Shown: piece after piece, positions 34,244 through 41,800 of the stretch
Layout: the number at the start of each line of letters is the position of its first letter
Numbering within the stretch: position 1 is the first letter of the stretch
From: 54-19 sp038210655
GTDB taxonomy: Bacteria; Chloroflexota; Chloroflexia; Chloroheliales; Chloroheliaceae
Reading direction: 5' to 3'
Length of the DNA: 64,000 bases
NCBI GenBank assembly: GCA_038210655.1
Contig: JBBQWM010000020.1
Coordinates: forward strand, 1-64,000
Program-made: the position numbers and the translations under genes
The notes under the pieces: model-generated
The model's input: the letters and a program-made list of their open reading frames with translations, nothing else
What the model was told of the DNA's origin: nothing
Database searches by the model: none

Positions 34244-34384
34244 TTACGGTTTAAAACTATAATCAGGACATATTTCCCATTTAGCTAGGGCCTAATAGTT
34301 AAAGTACTCCTGAGTTGCGTTTAGGGTAGTAAGGCTTAAACAAAGCCGATGGGATCCCTTACACAACGAAAAGGAGTACTTCAG

Positions 34385-35734
34385 ATGAGCGACCTAACTT
34401 CGCCTAGCGCAGCAGCTATGGAGCAGACGGCCTCTTCCTGCTGTCCACCGACCGAACCTGAGCAGGTTTGTGACATTCTTGATTTTCATTACCGCCTGAC
34501 CCATAACCCAACTGTAGTTATCAACGACCGCCGCCAGGTCGTGCCGGTTGAGGTTAAATTACACGTCCGAATAGAGCGTTGCGCCGGGCCATTGGCGCTG
34601 GGCAACTTGCTCTACAGCACCACCCTTTTACCGGGCGAGAAGGTAAAACTCTTTACGAGCGACCGCCGGAGCCGTTTCAGTTTTGATACCGCCAGCAAAC
34701 TCAGCTATCGGAGTGAGCAGACCTCCGAAGAAGCTTTTTTCATGTCGGCTATGAGCGACTCGATGTCCGATGTGCGAGTACGTGACTCGGCTAATTCCAG
34801 CAACACTTCCAACGGTTCGGCAGAAGGTCATGGCGAGACCAGTGGCGCGATCCAGTCCTTTTTTGGCGGGGCCTCGCTCGACGTGAGCGGTTCCTACAAT
34901 TCCTCCTCGACCAGCACCTTCTTGCGTGAATTAAGCCAGCACAGCCAATCTTCCAGTCACTCGGCTACCCAGGGGGTCCGAGCCGCCAGCAGCGTTTCGG
35001 TAGGCGAAGTAGCCACCCGTACCCATACCGAAAGCGAGTCGCAAGACCACTTCGAGTCGGCTTCCCGCGAGTTCAGCAACCCTAACCGATGTCGGGCCGT
35101 CACCTTTTTGTTCTACCAGATCAACAAGACCCAGACGGTCAAATTTACTATCGAGTCGATTGAGCGTCGGGTACTACTGGATAACACCAAAGTAGACCGC
35201 AATCCGGGCGTTTTACGCGGTGGGGTGACGGCGGCCCCTAGCAAGGTACTGGCGACCGATAGCAAGCGGCTTGAGATCGAGAAGATCGGGCGGGATAGCG
35301 CCGCGATCTATCAAAGCCGGGGAGCCAATGCGCCGGGGCTAAGATTGACATCGGCGACTCTTCAAGGGGCCACGATAGCGGCCCCTGCCGACCCGCTTAC
35401 CGACCAGTTCCACGAACAGGCCCTCCGACAGGTCGAGGAAGAACTGGTCAAACAGGGTTTGCTCGATCAGGTAGGCCGTGAGGGTAAAATTTCGGAAGAG
35501 ACCAAGAGCCTGTTCTCCTACGAGATCAAGTCTTCGCTACCAACACCGGGAGTACTGGTCAAGGGTTGCCTGGACGACTGCCAGATTTGCGAACCGACCC
35601 TGGAGCAGGATATTCAACTCGATCTGGAGCGCAAACAACTCGAAAACGATTTGCTACGCCGCCAAATCGAACTTCTCGAACGCTCCAAAGACTATCGCCC
35701 TGCCGAGGACGATAACGACGCTGACGATAACTAG
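34385..35734 (+). CDS. Serine-rich uncharacterised protein downstream of CDC48-like gene
   Basis: 449 residues, no signal peptide or membrane helix. The N-terminal half is globular with FHYRLTHNPTVVINDRRQVV and cysteines in SSCCPPTEPEQVC. Residues ~120-230 are Ser/Thr-rich (VSGSYNSSSTSTF). The C-terminus has CLDDCQICEP and then a predicted coiled coil (LERKQLENDLLRRQIELLER). I do not recognise the family. GGAG lies upstream of the ATG at 34385. Being next to the unfoldase, it may be a substrate or adaptor, but that is inference. Confidence 0.6.
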   Translation: MSDLTSPSAAAMEQTASSCCPPTEPEQVCDILDFHYRLTHNPTVVINDRRQVVPVEVKLHVRIERCAGPLALGNLLYSTTLLPGEKVKLFTSDRRSRFSFDTASKLSYRSEQTSEEAFFMSAMSDSMSDVRVRDSANSSNTSNGSAEGHGETSGAIQSFFGGASLDVSGSYNSSSTSTFLRELSQHSQSSSHSATQGVRAASSVSVGEVATRTHTESESQDHFESASREFSNPNRCRAVTFLFYQINKTQTVKFTIESIERRVLLDNTKVDRNPGVLRGGVTAAPSKVLATDSKRLEIEKIGRDSAAIYQSRGANAPGLRLTSATLQGATIAAPADPLTDQFHEQALRQVEEELVKQGLLDQVGREGKISEETKSLFSYEIKSSLPTPGVLVKGCLDDCQICEPTLEQDIQLDLERKQLENDLLRRQIELLERSKDYRPAEDDNDADDN

Positions 35735-35746
35735 ACCGGGTATATA

Positions 35747-35812
35747 AAAAGGTGTCAGGTAGAAACCTACCTGACACCTGACACCTGATACCTGATACCT
35801 GATACCTAATAC
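35747..35812. repeat. GGTGTCAGGT hairpin plus ACCTGATACCT array
   Basis: Arms aggtgtcaggtag and ctacctgacacct are an exact inverted pair, followed by five more acctgatacct-type units. Between convergent genes, so it could also stop transcription. Confidence 0.85.
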
Positions 35813-37096
35813 CTAGCGACCTTGCACTGCGTTAGCCCGACGTAACAGCGCATCGGCTGTGACTGCCAATAGCAATACACCACCTTCGACGATGTACTTA
35901 ACATCCTGGCCTGCGCTCAACAGGTTCAAGCCGTTCTCGATGCTACCGATGACCAGCGCACCCAGCACCACCGCCCAGACCGAGCCACGTCCACCGAACA
36001 GGCTTACCCCGCCGATAACCGCCGCCGCGATAGAGTTGAGCAGCAAAGTCGGGTTGACTGCTGCATCGGCAGCCCCGGCCCGCGACACCTGCAAGATACC
36101 ACCGATAGCTGCCAGGGTCGAAGCCAGCGCGAAGATTGCTACCCGCAACCCGATCACATTGATACCGGCCCGACGGGCTGCTTCGGCGTTACCGCCGACA
36201 GCGTAGACGTGCCGTCCGAATGAGGTGTACTTCAAGATCAGCCAGAAAATGACCACTAAGCCGATCCAGATAGCGGTCGATTGAGGTACCCCCTGAGCCT
36301 GAGAACGCGGACGCTTGTCCGATTGGAACATAAACAACACTAGCGCGAGTATTACTACGATCACGCCAAGTTTGAGTACCAGAACCTGAAGCGAAGGTAC
36401 TTTGAGGCCAGATTGCAACCGTTGACGACGGGTGTAAAGCTGGGCCGCGATATAGAGACCTACGCCGACAACCGGTATACCGATACCCCAAATCGCATCA
36501 AGATAACTGGTCGAGAGCGAACTGATAAAAGGGTCGTTGCGGATCTGGAGGGTCGTCTGTGGCAACAAAACGGTTAGCAACAACCCGGCGTAACCCAGCG
36601 ATCCGGCCAGCGTCACAATAAAGGAAGGGATACGCAAGACGGCAATGAAAAAGCCGTTACCCAGCCCGATTAGCGTTCCTACCAGGATCGCGAAGATAAT
36701 CGCTACCGGGGAAGGCCAACCCTGCCGGATCAACAATACACCCATGATCGCCGCGCAACACTGCGATACTGCCGCCAGCGACAGGTCGATTTCGCCCAAA
36801 AGCAAGACCAGGACTGCCGCGATACCGAGGGTACCAATCGCTACAATCTGCAAGCCCAGGTTGGACAGGTTAGCCGGTTCCAGGAAGTCACCGTTGGTCG
36901 CAAACTCAAAGTAAATGCCCACGATAATTAGGGTAATCAGCACTGGCAAGAAACCCAGGTCGATCCGTAAATAGTCGCGGAGAGTGCGGCGGGTTACTAC
37001 GGCTCCACCCGGCCCGCCAGCAGCGGCAGGCTGAGTAGGATTGACGGTAGGAGGTTTAGCCGCGCCTTTCGGCCCTTCGTTCGTTAGGTTGCTCAT
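35813..37096 (-). CDS. ABC transporter permease, xylose/ribose type
   Basis: 427 residues; about ten membrane helices after an N-terminal Pro/Gly-rich tail. Contains the BPD_transp_2 features LLGEIDLSLAAVSQCCAAIMG, IGLGNGFFIAVLRIPSFIVT and the cytoplasmic loop GGNAEAARRAGINV that contacts the ATPase. It lies 5 bases after the ATPase gene. Ribose, galactose or methyl-galactoside uptake are alternatives to xylose. Last gene of the importer operon. Confidence 0.9.
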   Translation of the reverse strand: MSNLTNEGPKGAAKPPTVNPTQPAAAGGPGGAVVTRRTLRDYLRIDLGFLPVLITLIIVGIYFEFATNGDFLEPANLSNLGLQIVAIGTLGIAAVLVLLLGEIDLSLAAVSQCCAAIMGVLLIRQGWPSPVAIIFAILVGTLIGLGNGFFIAVLRIPSFIVTLAGSLGYAGLLLTVLLPQTTLQIRNDPFISSLSTSYLDAIWGIGIPVVGVGLYIAAQLYTRRQRLQSGLKVPSLQVLVLKLGVIVVILALVLFMFQSDKRPRSQAQGVPQSTAIWIGLVVIFWLILKYTSFGRHVYAVGGNAEAARRAGINVIGLRVAIFALASTLAAIGGILQVSRAGAADAAVNPTLLLNSIAAAVIGGVSLFGGRGSVWAVVLGALVIGSIENGLNLLSAGQDVKYIVEGGVLLLAVTADALLRRANAVQGR

Positions 37097-37101
37097 CTCC
37101 G

Positions 37102-37926
37102 CTATACCTCCTGTGCCGCGCTGTTAGCCGACACGTCCGCATATTCCGCTCCCGTAATCGCTGAAATAATTTTCTCAGGAGTAGTAGACTTGATGTTAAA
37201 GGTTCCGGCCCGTCGCCCCAACCGCATCACCGTCACCCGGTCAACTACCTCAAACACATCGTGCAAGTTGTGGGATATGACCACTACAGCCAGCCCTTGT
37301 TCCCGCAACCGTTTAATCAGGTTCAAGACCTGCCGAGTCTGGGCCACGCCGAGTGCCGCCGTCGGTTCGTCCAACAGCACCACTTTTGGGTTACGCAAAA
37401 TCGTGCGGGCGACCGCGATACACTGGCGCTGCCCGCCCGATAGGGCCGCGACCGGCACGCGCACCGAGGGGATTTTTACATCCAGTATTTTTAAGACTTC
37501 CAGCGTCCGGCGCTCCATTTCGGTCTCTCTTAATGGTCGCAGGATACCCGGAATAATTTCCTGACGATCCTCCCGTCCCAGGTACATATTTGCGACAACA
37601 TCCAGGTTATCGCACAGGGCCAAATCTTGATAAACCGTTTCCACTCCCAGACGGGTAGCGTCCTGTGGTCCGGCAACATGAACTTTTTGGCCGCTAAGAA
37701 AATAATCGCCGGTATCAGGCTGATAAGCCCCCGACATTACCTTAATCAGGGTCGATTTACCGGCCCCGTTATCCCCTACCAGACCGACTACCTCTCCATC
37801 ATAAACTGTAAAATCAACTTCACTCAGCGCTCGTACCGCGCCGAAAGTCTTGCTGACACCTCTAAGTTCCAGGCGAGGTTGTTGACCGGGCGACTCTTGC
37901 GTCGCGGCCCATGCGCTGTCTGTCAT
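37102..37926 (-). CDS. Sugar ABC transporter ATP-binding protein, single-domain
   Basis: 275 residues with Walker A GDNGAGKSTLIK, the signature LSGGQRQ, Walker B VVLLDEPTAALG and the H-loop VVISHN. XylG, RbsA and MglA are normally ~500-residue fusions of two such domains; this has only one and probably works as a homodimer. I start at the ATG at 37926 with GGAGGAG upstream. Lies between the binding protein and the permease. Confidence 0.9.
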   Translation of the reverse strand: MTDSAWAATQESPGQQPRLELRGVSKTFGAVRALSEVDFTVYDGEVVGLVGDNGAGKSTLIKVMSGAYQPDTGDYFLSGQKVHVAGPQDATRLGVETVYQDLALCDNLDVVANMYLGREDRQEIIPGILRPLRETEMERRTLEVLKILDVKIPSVRVPVAALSGGQRQCIAVARTILRNPKVVLLDEPTAALGVAQTRQVLNLIKRLREQGLAVVVISHNLHDVFEVVDRVTVMRLGRRAGTFNIKSTTPEKIISAITGAEYADVSANSAAQEV

Positions 37927-37983
37927 CGACTCACTCCTCCTTGAGCAGATCACTGAGTACAATTTATTCAACAAAACACGGAA

Positions 37984-38130
37984 TTTTGTAGAGACGATTA
38001 CCCAACCAATTGCCGGGTTGCCCCTACAAATTAGTTTAGTACCAAGGACTGAGTTGAATAAGGACTGAGAGATGCAAGCTAAATTGTAGAAGCAGGTTTA
38101 TCCTGCGATAAATATGCCTCTACAATTCAT
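37984..38130. repeat. Two degenerate gtag...ctac palindromes
   Basis: A copy at 37986-38027 (ttgtagagacg...gttgcccctacaaa) resembles a decayed GGGGCGA element; another at 38083-38128 has the pair attgtagaagcaggtttatc and gcctctacaat. They occupy the gap between the binding protein and the ATPase gene. Confidence 0.55.
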
Positions 38131-38167
38131 CCTTCATCCCTCAGCCCTCAGCCTTCATCCCTGACTA

Positions 38168-39433
38168 CTAGCAGATGCCCTTGCCCGCCTCGGCAGGCAG
38201 ACCTTTGCAGACATCTTCTTTTACCACAAACTTGTCGGCGATAACCGTCTCAGCTACGTTTTTCTTCGTGACTGCGATAGGAATTGCCAGGGCCGACAAA
38301 ATGTCAACCTTGTCTTTGGTGGCGGTTTTGCCGTTAATCAAACCGTCCGGCAACTTGCCATCGACCAAAGCGGCTACCAGGGCGGCGGTCGCTTCGGCTT
38401 CTTTTGGAATAGCCTTGTAAACGGTCATGGCCTGATCGCCAGTCAGAATGTTCTGGATACCGGCAACCGTCGCATCCTGTCCAGTTACCAGCACTTTGCC
38501 GTTCAGCTTCTGAGCTTTCAAAGCCGAGATAACTGTGTTCGCCATCCCATCGTTCGCCACATACGCGATCTGGATGTCGTTCTTGTTCTGGGTCAAGGCC
38601 GCTTCCATCTCGGTCTGGGCCGTCGCATTGTTCCAGTCTGGCGTAAAGGTGTCAAACACCTTCACCAACTCGCCTTTGTCGAACAATGGTTGCAGCTTGC
38701 TCAATGCGCCCTGCTTGAACAACAAGGCGTTGTTGTCGGTCTGCGAACCATTTATCATCGAGACTTTGTCGCCCTTCTTGTAGTTATCGACGATGTACTG
38801 ACCCTGCAACTCGCCGACCTTCACGTTGTCGAACGACACGTAGAAGGCCAGGTCTTTGTCCTGGATCAAGCGGTCGTAAGCGATGACCGGTACTTTGTTA
38901 GCTTTGGCTTTCTGCACGATGGTCGAAGCCTTGTCGCTATCCTTTGCACCCACTACCAAAATACAAGCGCCTTTGGTCAGGGCGGCTTCGGCCTGGTTCT
39001 GCTGAGTATCGGCGTTGTTGTTGGCGTTAGAATACTGGACGGTTACGCCCGGAATAGCCTTCTTAATTGCCGCGTCCAGGAGTGGGCGGTCTTGCGACTC
39101 CCACCGGGCCGACGAGTCGGTCTCAGGCAACAACACGGCTACGTTCTTGCAGCCTTTTGCCGCATCGAACCCGGCCGGGATTGCACCGCCAGCCGCAGCC
39201 GCAGTAGTGGCAGCCGCAGCCGTGGTCGCGGCAGCCGCAGTGGTAGCCGCAGTAGTCGCGGCAGCCGCAGTAGTCGCGGCGGAGGCCGCCGTGGTCGCGG
39301 CAGCCGCGGTAGTCGCGGCAGCGGTTGTAGCCGCCGGGGCTGTCGTAGCAGTACTATCACCGCAGGCAGCCAGCAGACTTAGCATTAGCAACATTGCTAC
39401 TAATACGCCAAGCTTTTTATAATGCTTGAACAT
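38168..39433 (-). CDS. Sugar-binding lipoprotein, xylose type
   Basis: 421 residues. Signal peptide with lipobox LLAACG, then a ~55-residue Ala/Thr linker, then a periplasmic-binding-protein-like fold: VAVLLPETDSSARWESQD, ILVVGAKDSDKASTIVQKAK, VPVIAYDRLIQ, YVSFDNVKVGELQGQYI and VLVTGQDATVAGIQNI. These strongly resemble XylF and other pentose-binding proteins. AAGGAGGAGG lies before the ATG. The linker would hold the domain away from the membrane. Confidence 0.92.
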   Translation of the reverse strand: MFKHYKKLGVLVAMLLMLSLLAACGDSTATTAPAATTAAATTAAAATTAASAATTAAAATTAATTAAAATTAAAATTAAAAGGAIPAGFDAAKGCKNVAVLLPETDSSARWESQDRPLLDAAIKKAIPGVTVQYSNANNNADTQQNQAEAALTKGACILVVGAKDSDKASTIVQKAKANKVPVIAYDRLIQDKDLAFYVSFDNVKVGELQGQYIVDNYKKGDKVSMINGSQTDNNALLFKQGALSKLQPLFDKGELVKVFDTFTPDWNNATAQTEMEAALTQNKNDIQIAYVANDGMANTVISALKAQKLNGKVLVTGQDATVAGIQNILTGDQAMTVYKAIPKEAEATAALVAALVDGKLPDGLINGKTATKDKVDILSALAIPIAVTKKNVAETVIADKFVVKEDVCKGLPAEAGKGIC

Positions 39434-39640
39434 CGTTACCTCCTCCTTGAAGGTCTTTTAAAGGGTTCAAAACATGAGGCTCTGGTTCGCAGATGAACGA
39501 GCCAGTCCTTCCTCACCTCCGTTGAGCAACTAAGAACCGATCCCGACAGGGTTGCTGTAAGCAGTTAGCCTATTGGAATAAGCTCTAAGGTCTATCGAGC
39601 GGGTAAAGCTTAGGATAGACCTCAAGGGTTGCTCATTAAA
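39434..39640 (-). promoter_or_regulatory. Structured 5' leader of the xylose-type operon
   Basis: On the minus strand, gagcaac (39628-39634) can pair with gttgctc (39524-39530), enclosing a perfect 9-bp stem (39614-39622 with 39588-39596). Nearer the start codon, a two-part hairpin (39499-39503 with 39478-39482, 39495-39498 with 39485-39488) forms. It may be an RNA regulatory element; I match no known riboswitch. The rest of 39641-40043 shows no strong signal, apart from the weak 65-codon frame. Confidence 0.45.
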
Positions 39641-39819
39641 CGCTTTCCAAAATGCTGATCGATTACTATAATGTCCCCGCTCTCGGACGAAGAGTAAAAC
39701 TCAAAACGCGCCAGGCTAACTAAAAAACGCAACGGGATACTTATTTTGTATTCCGGCTGCCGCTCGAAGTGGTCACGAATAGCCGACTCCAAAACAAGCC
39801 AGCAAATCGGGCCTGGCAT
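39622..39819 (-). CDS. Possible small ORF, weak
   Basis: 65 codons from an ATG without a ribosome-binding site, encoding IDQHFGKRLMSNP at its end, with no recognisable domain. Its stop overlaps the start of the structured xylF leader. It may be a leader peptide or chance. Confidence 0.2.
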   Translation of the reverse strand: MPGPICWLVLESAIRDHFERQPEYKISIPLRFLVSLARFEFYSSSESGDIIVIDQHFGKRLMSNP

Positions 39820-40043
39820 ACTTAGTTGTACAGTGAAAGCGAGAAGAAAAGCTTTAGCTTTTACAGTTATATCACAAACTGGCCCGAATGGGAAGTTGTT
39901 ATCGAATTATAAGAAGAGTTTCTTCTCATATCGCTGCAAATCAGCGTTTATCCTAATATACTGGGTAGCTAAACTGGCGTGTTGGACTAGCCATTGGAGC
40001 CAGAAAACCACCTTGTTCTGTATGGCTAATTTGATGAGGTTAT

Positions 40044-40105
40044 TATAAATCATTTTGATTTATTCTGTCAAGAGGGCTTTTGAGAATAAATCAAAATGAT
40101 TTATA
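40044..40105. promoter_or_regulatory. Double ROK-type operator
   Basis: A perfect 23-bp inverted repeat (40044-40066 and 40083-40105) with a 16-base spacer. Each arm contains its own palindrome, aaatcattttgattt or aaatcaaaatgattt. This is the typical form of ROK/XylR repressor sites and lies 145 bases before the ROK gene and about 610 bases upstream of the xylF start on the other strand. Confidence 0.7.
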
Positions 40106-40249
40106 AATACCCCTTGCAAAATGATCTACCTTCTATTATCCTTAGAATATACTTAGAGGCAAGGTTAGGAGCAGGCAGAAATTTGGGTACTCTCGAAAAT
40201 TCCAGGTACACTTGAGAATAAAGAGCTTCTCCAGAAAGGAATTTTGGCT

Positions 40250-41488
40250 ATGCAAAGCGGTACAAACCTGCCACGAGTGCGTGATTACAACCAGGGGGTA
40301 GTTCTGGAGGCTATTCGCATTTGTGATGGAGTAAGCCGGGTTGAAATCGCCGAGCAGACCGGCTTAACGGCTCAAACGGTTTCTAATATCGTGCGGCGAC
40401 TGCTGGACGAAGGGTTGGTAATTGAAGATGGGCTAGACCCTTCCGGGCGCAAGCCCCGCGTAAGGCTACGAATTAACCCGACCGGCCCCTACGCCATCGG
40501 GGTATTATTAGACCGGGACGAAACCTCGTTGGTTATGATGGGCTTAGACGGGCAAATCGTAGCTTGCACCCGCTACTCGGTAGACCAACAACAGGGGGCC
40601 TCTACTATAATCGATCAAATAAGCAGTGCCATAGAGCAGTTAATCCAAAAAGCCGCCATCCCCCGCGAAAAAATCCTGGGGATCGGCCTGGGTTGTCCCG
40701 GCGCGATGAACCACACGCTGGGGATCGTTTATGAACCGCTCGATCTGTTCGGGTGGAATTGGCACGAGGTCGCCTTACGAGATGCACTCAAGGATAAAAC
40801 CGGCTACCCGGTAGTAGTTGATAACGACGCGACCGCCTCGGCGATTGGGGAACGCTGGGTCGGTGGAGCGCAACGGGCGGGCAATTTTGCTTTTATCTTT
40901 ATGGGCATGGGGATAGGGGCCGGGTTTTTTATCGGGAACCAGCTTTATCGGGGCGATACAACTAATGCCGGTGAGTTCGGTCATATGACCTTGAATATTG
41001 ATGGCCCCCTCTGTTTTTGTGGCAACCGGGGTTGTCTGGAACTTTACTGTGCGCCCGCCCACATCGTAACTGCCGTCAAAGAACAACTGAAGCAGGGCAA
41101 AGCCAGCCTGCTCCAATCTAGCCATCTGGCAGAATTGGGTATCGAAGCGATCTATCAGGCCGCCCTGGCCGGCGATGAGATAGCCCTTTCGGAAATTCAA
41201 CGTTCGGCGACTTATCTGGCGGCAGGAGTCGTCAGTCTGGTCAATCTGCTCGACCTACCTACGATCATCTTAGGCGGTCAAAAATTGTATCAGGTTGGTG
41301 CCATTTATAAGGCTTCGGTAGAACGCGCCCTGCGAGAAAGACTTATCACCCGCAATGTCCGCCACGTCGGAGTCGAGCTTTCGATAGCGGGCGAAAATGC
41401 CGGGGCAGTCGGGGCCGCTGCTTTGGTTCTGCACGAACTCTATTCACCTCGCCTGACCGAATTGCGCCTGACCGCACCACTAATCTAA
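40250..41488 (+). CDS. ROK-family transcriptional regulator
   Basis: 412 residues. An N-terminal winged helix (SRVEIAEQTGLTAQTVSNIV, RLLDEGLV) precedes a sugar-kinase-like ROK domain with VVDNDATASAIGERWVGGAQ, the glycine-rich MGMGIGAGFFIGN, the ROK metal motif GEFGHMTLN and CFCGNRGCLELYC. Such XylR/NagC-like proteins sense sugars; its position next to the pentose importer suggests it represses that operon. The start is the ATG at 40250 with AAAGGA nine bases upstream. Confidence 0.92.
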   Translation: MQSGTNLPRVRDYNQGVVLEAIRICDGVSRVEIAEQTGLTAQTVSNIVRRLLDEGLVIEDGLDPSGRKPRVRLRINPTGPYAIGVLLDRDETSLVMMGLDGQIVACTRYSVDQQQGASTIIDQISSAIEQLIQKAAIPREKILGIGLGCPGAMNHTLGIVYEPLDLFGWNWHEVALRDALKDKTGYPVVVDNDATASAIGERWVGGAQRAGNFAFIFMGMGIGAGFFIGNQLYRGDTTNAGEFGHMTLNIDGPLCFCGNRGCLELYCAPAHIVTAVKEQLKQGKASLLQSSHLAELGIEAIYQAALAGDEIALSEIQRSATYLAAGVVSLVNLLDLPTIILGGQKLYQVGAIYKASVERALRERLITRNVRHVGVELSIAGENAGAVGAAALVLHELYSPRLTELRLTAPLI

Positions 41489-41526
41489 AACCTGCTAAGG
41501 GAAGCAAATAAAAATAATTGTCCCAA

Positions 41527-41642
41527 TGTAGGGGCAACCCTGTGTGGTTGCCCTTGAACATTCGGCACGGTCTCCGAGGGCAACCACACAGGGTTGCCCC
41601 TACCCAAAATCCGTCGTAGGGTGCGACCCTATGTGGTCGCCC
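41527..41642. repeat. Dispersed palindromic repeat, GGGGCGA family (copy 4 plus half copy)
   Basis: Full inverted pair tgtaggggcaaccctgtgtg ... cacagggttgcccctac (41527-41603), followed by a half copy (gtagggtgcgaccctatgtg) at about 41616-41642. Confidence 0.85.
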
Positions 41643-41710
41643 AACTGTTAGGCTGTGTAGTTACCTTTATTTTTCTCTGCGTCCTCTGGGGTGAATAGTT
41701 CATAAGAAAT

Positions 41711-41749
41711 AATATAAAAGGGATACAGGGCGGATGACCGCCCTGTATC
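41711..41749 (-). terminator. Intrinsic terminator after the first family-5 binding protein gene
   Basis: Minus-strand stem gatacagggcgg/ccgccctgtatc (41722-41749, perfect 12 bp, 4-base loop) followed by CCTTTTAT. The same stem is after the paralogue at 45553-45580. Confidence 0.75.
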
Positions 41750-41800
41750 GCATGCGTGACAAAAGCTTTGCCTAGTGAAAAAGTTGTGTTCTAACCTCTA

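Noticed and set aside
39139..39382. Long open frames opposite the Ala/Thr linker (Arg/Leu/Pro-rich and Ser/Gly/Arg-rich products)
   Set aside because: They are only the complementary reading of a triplet repeat with a clear lipoprotein on the other strand; the same occurs at 43420-43733 and 47328-47654.
39746..40048. 100-codon plus-strand frame before the ROK operator
   Set aside because: Low-complexity aromatic/Ser composition, no start signal, overlaps the operator region.
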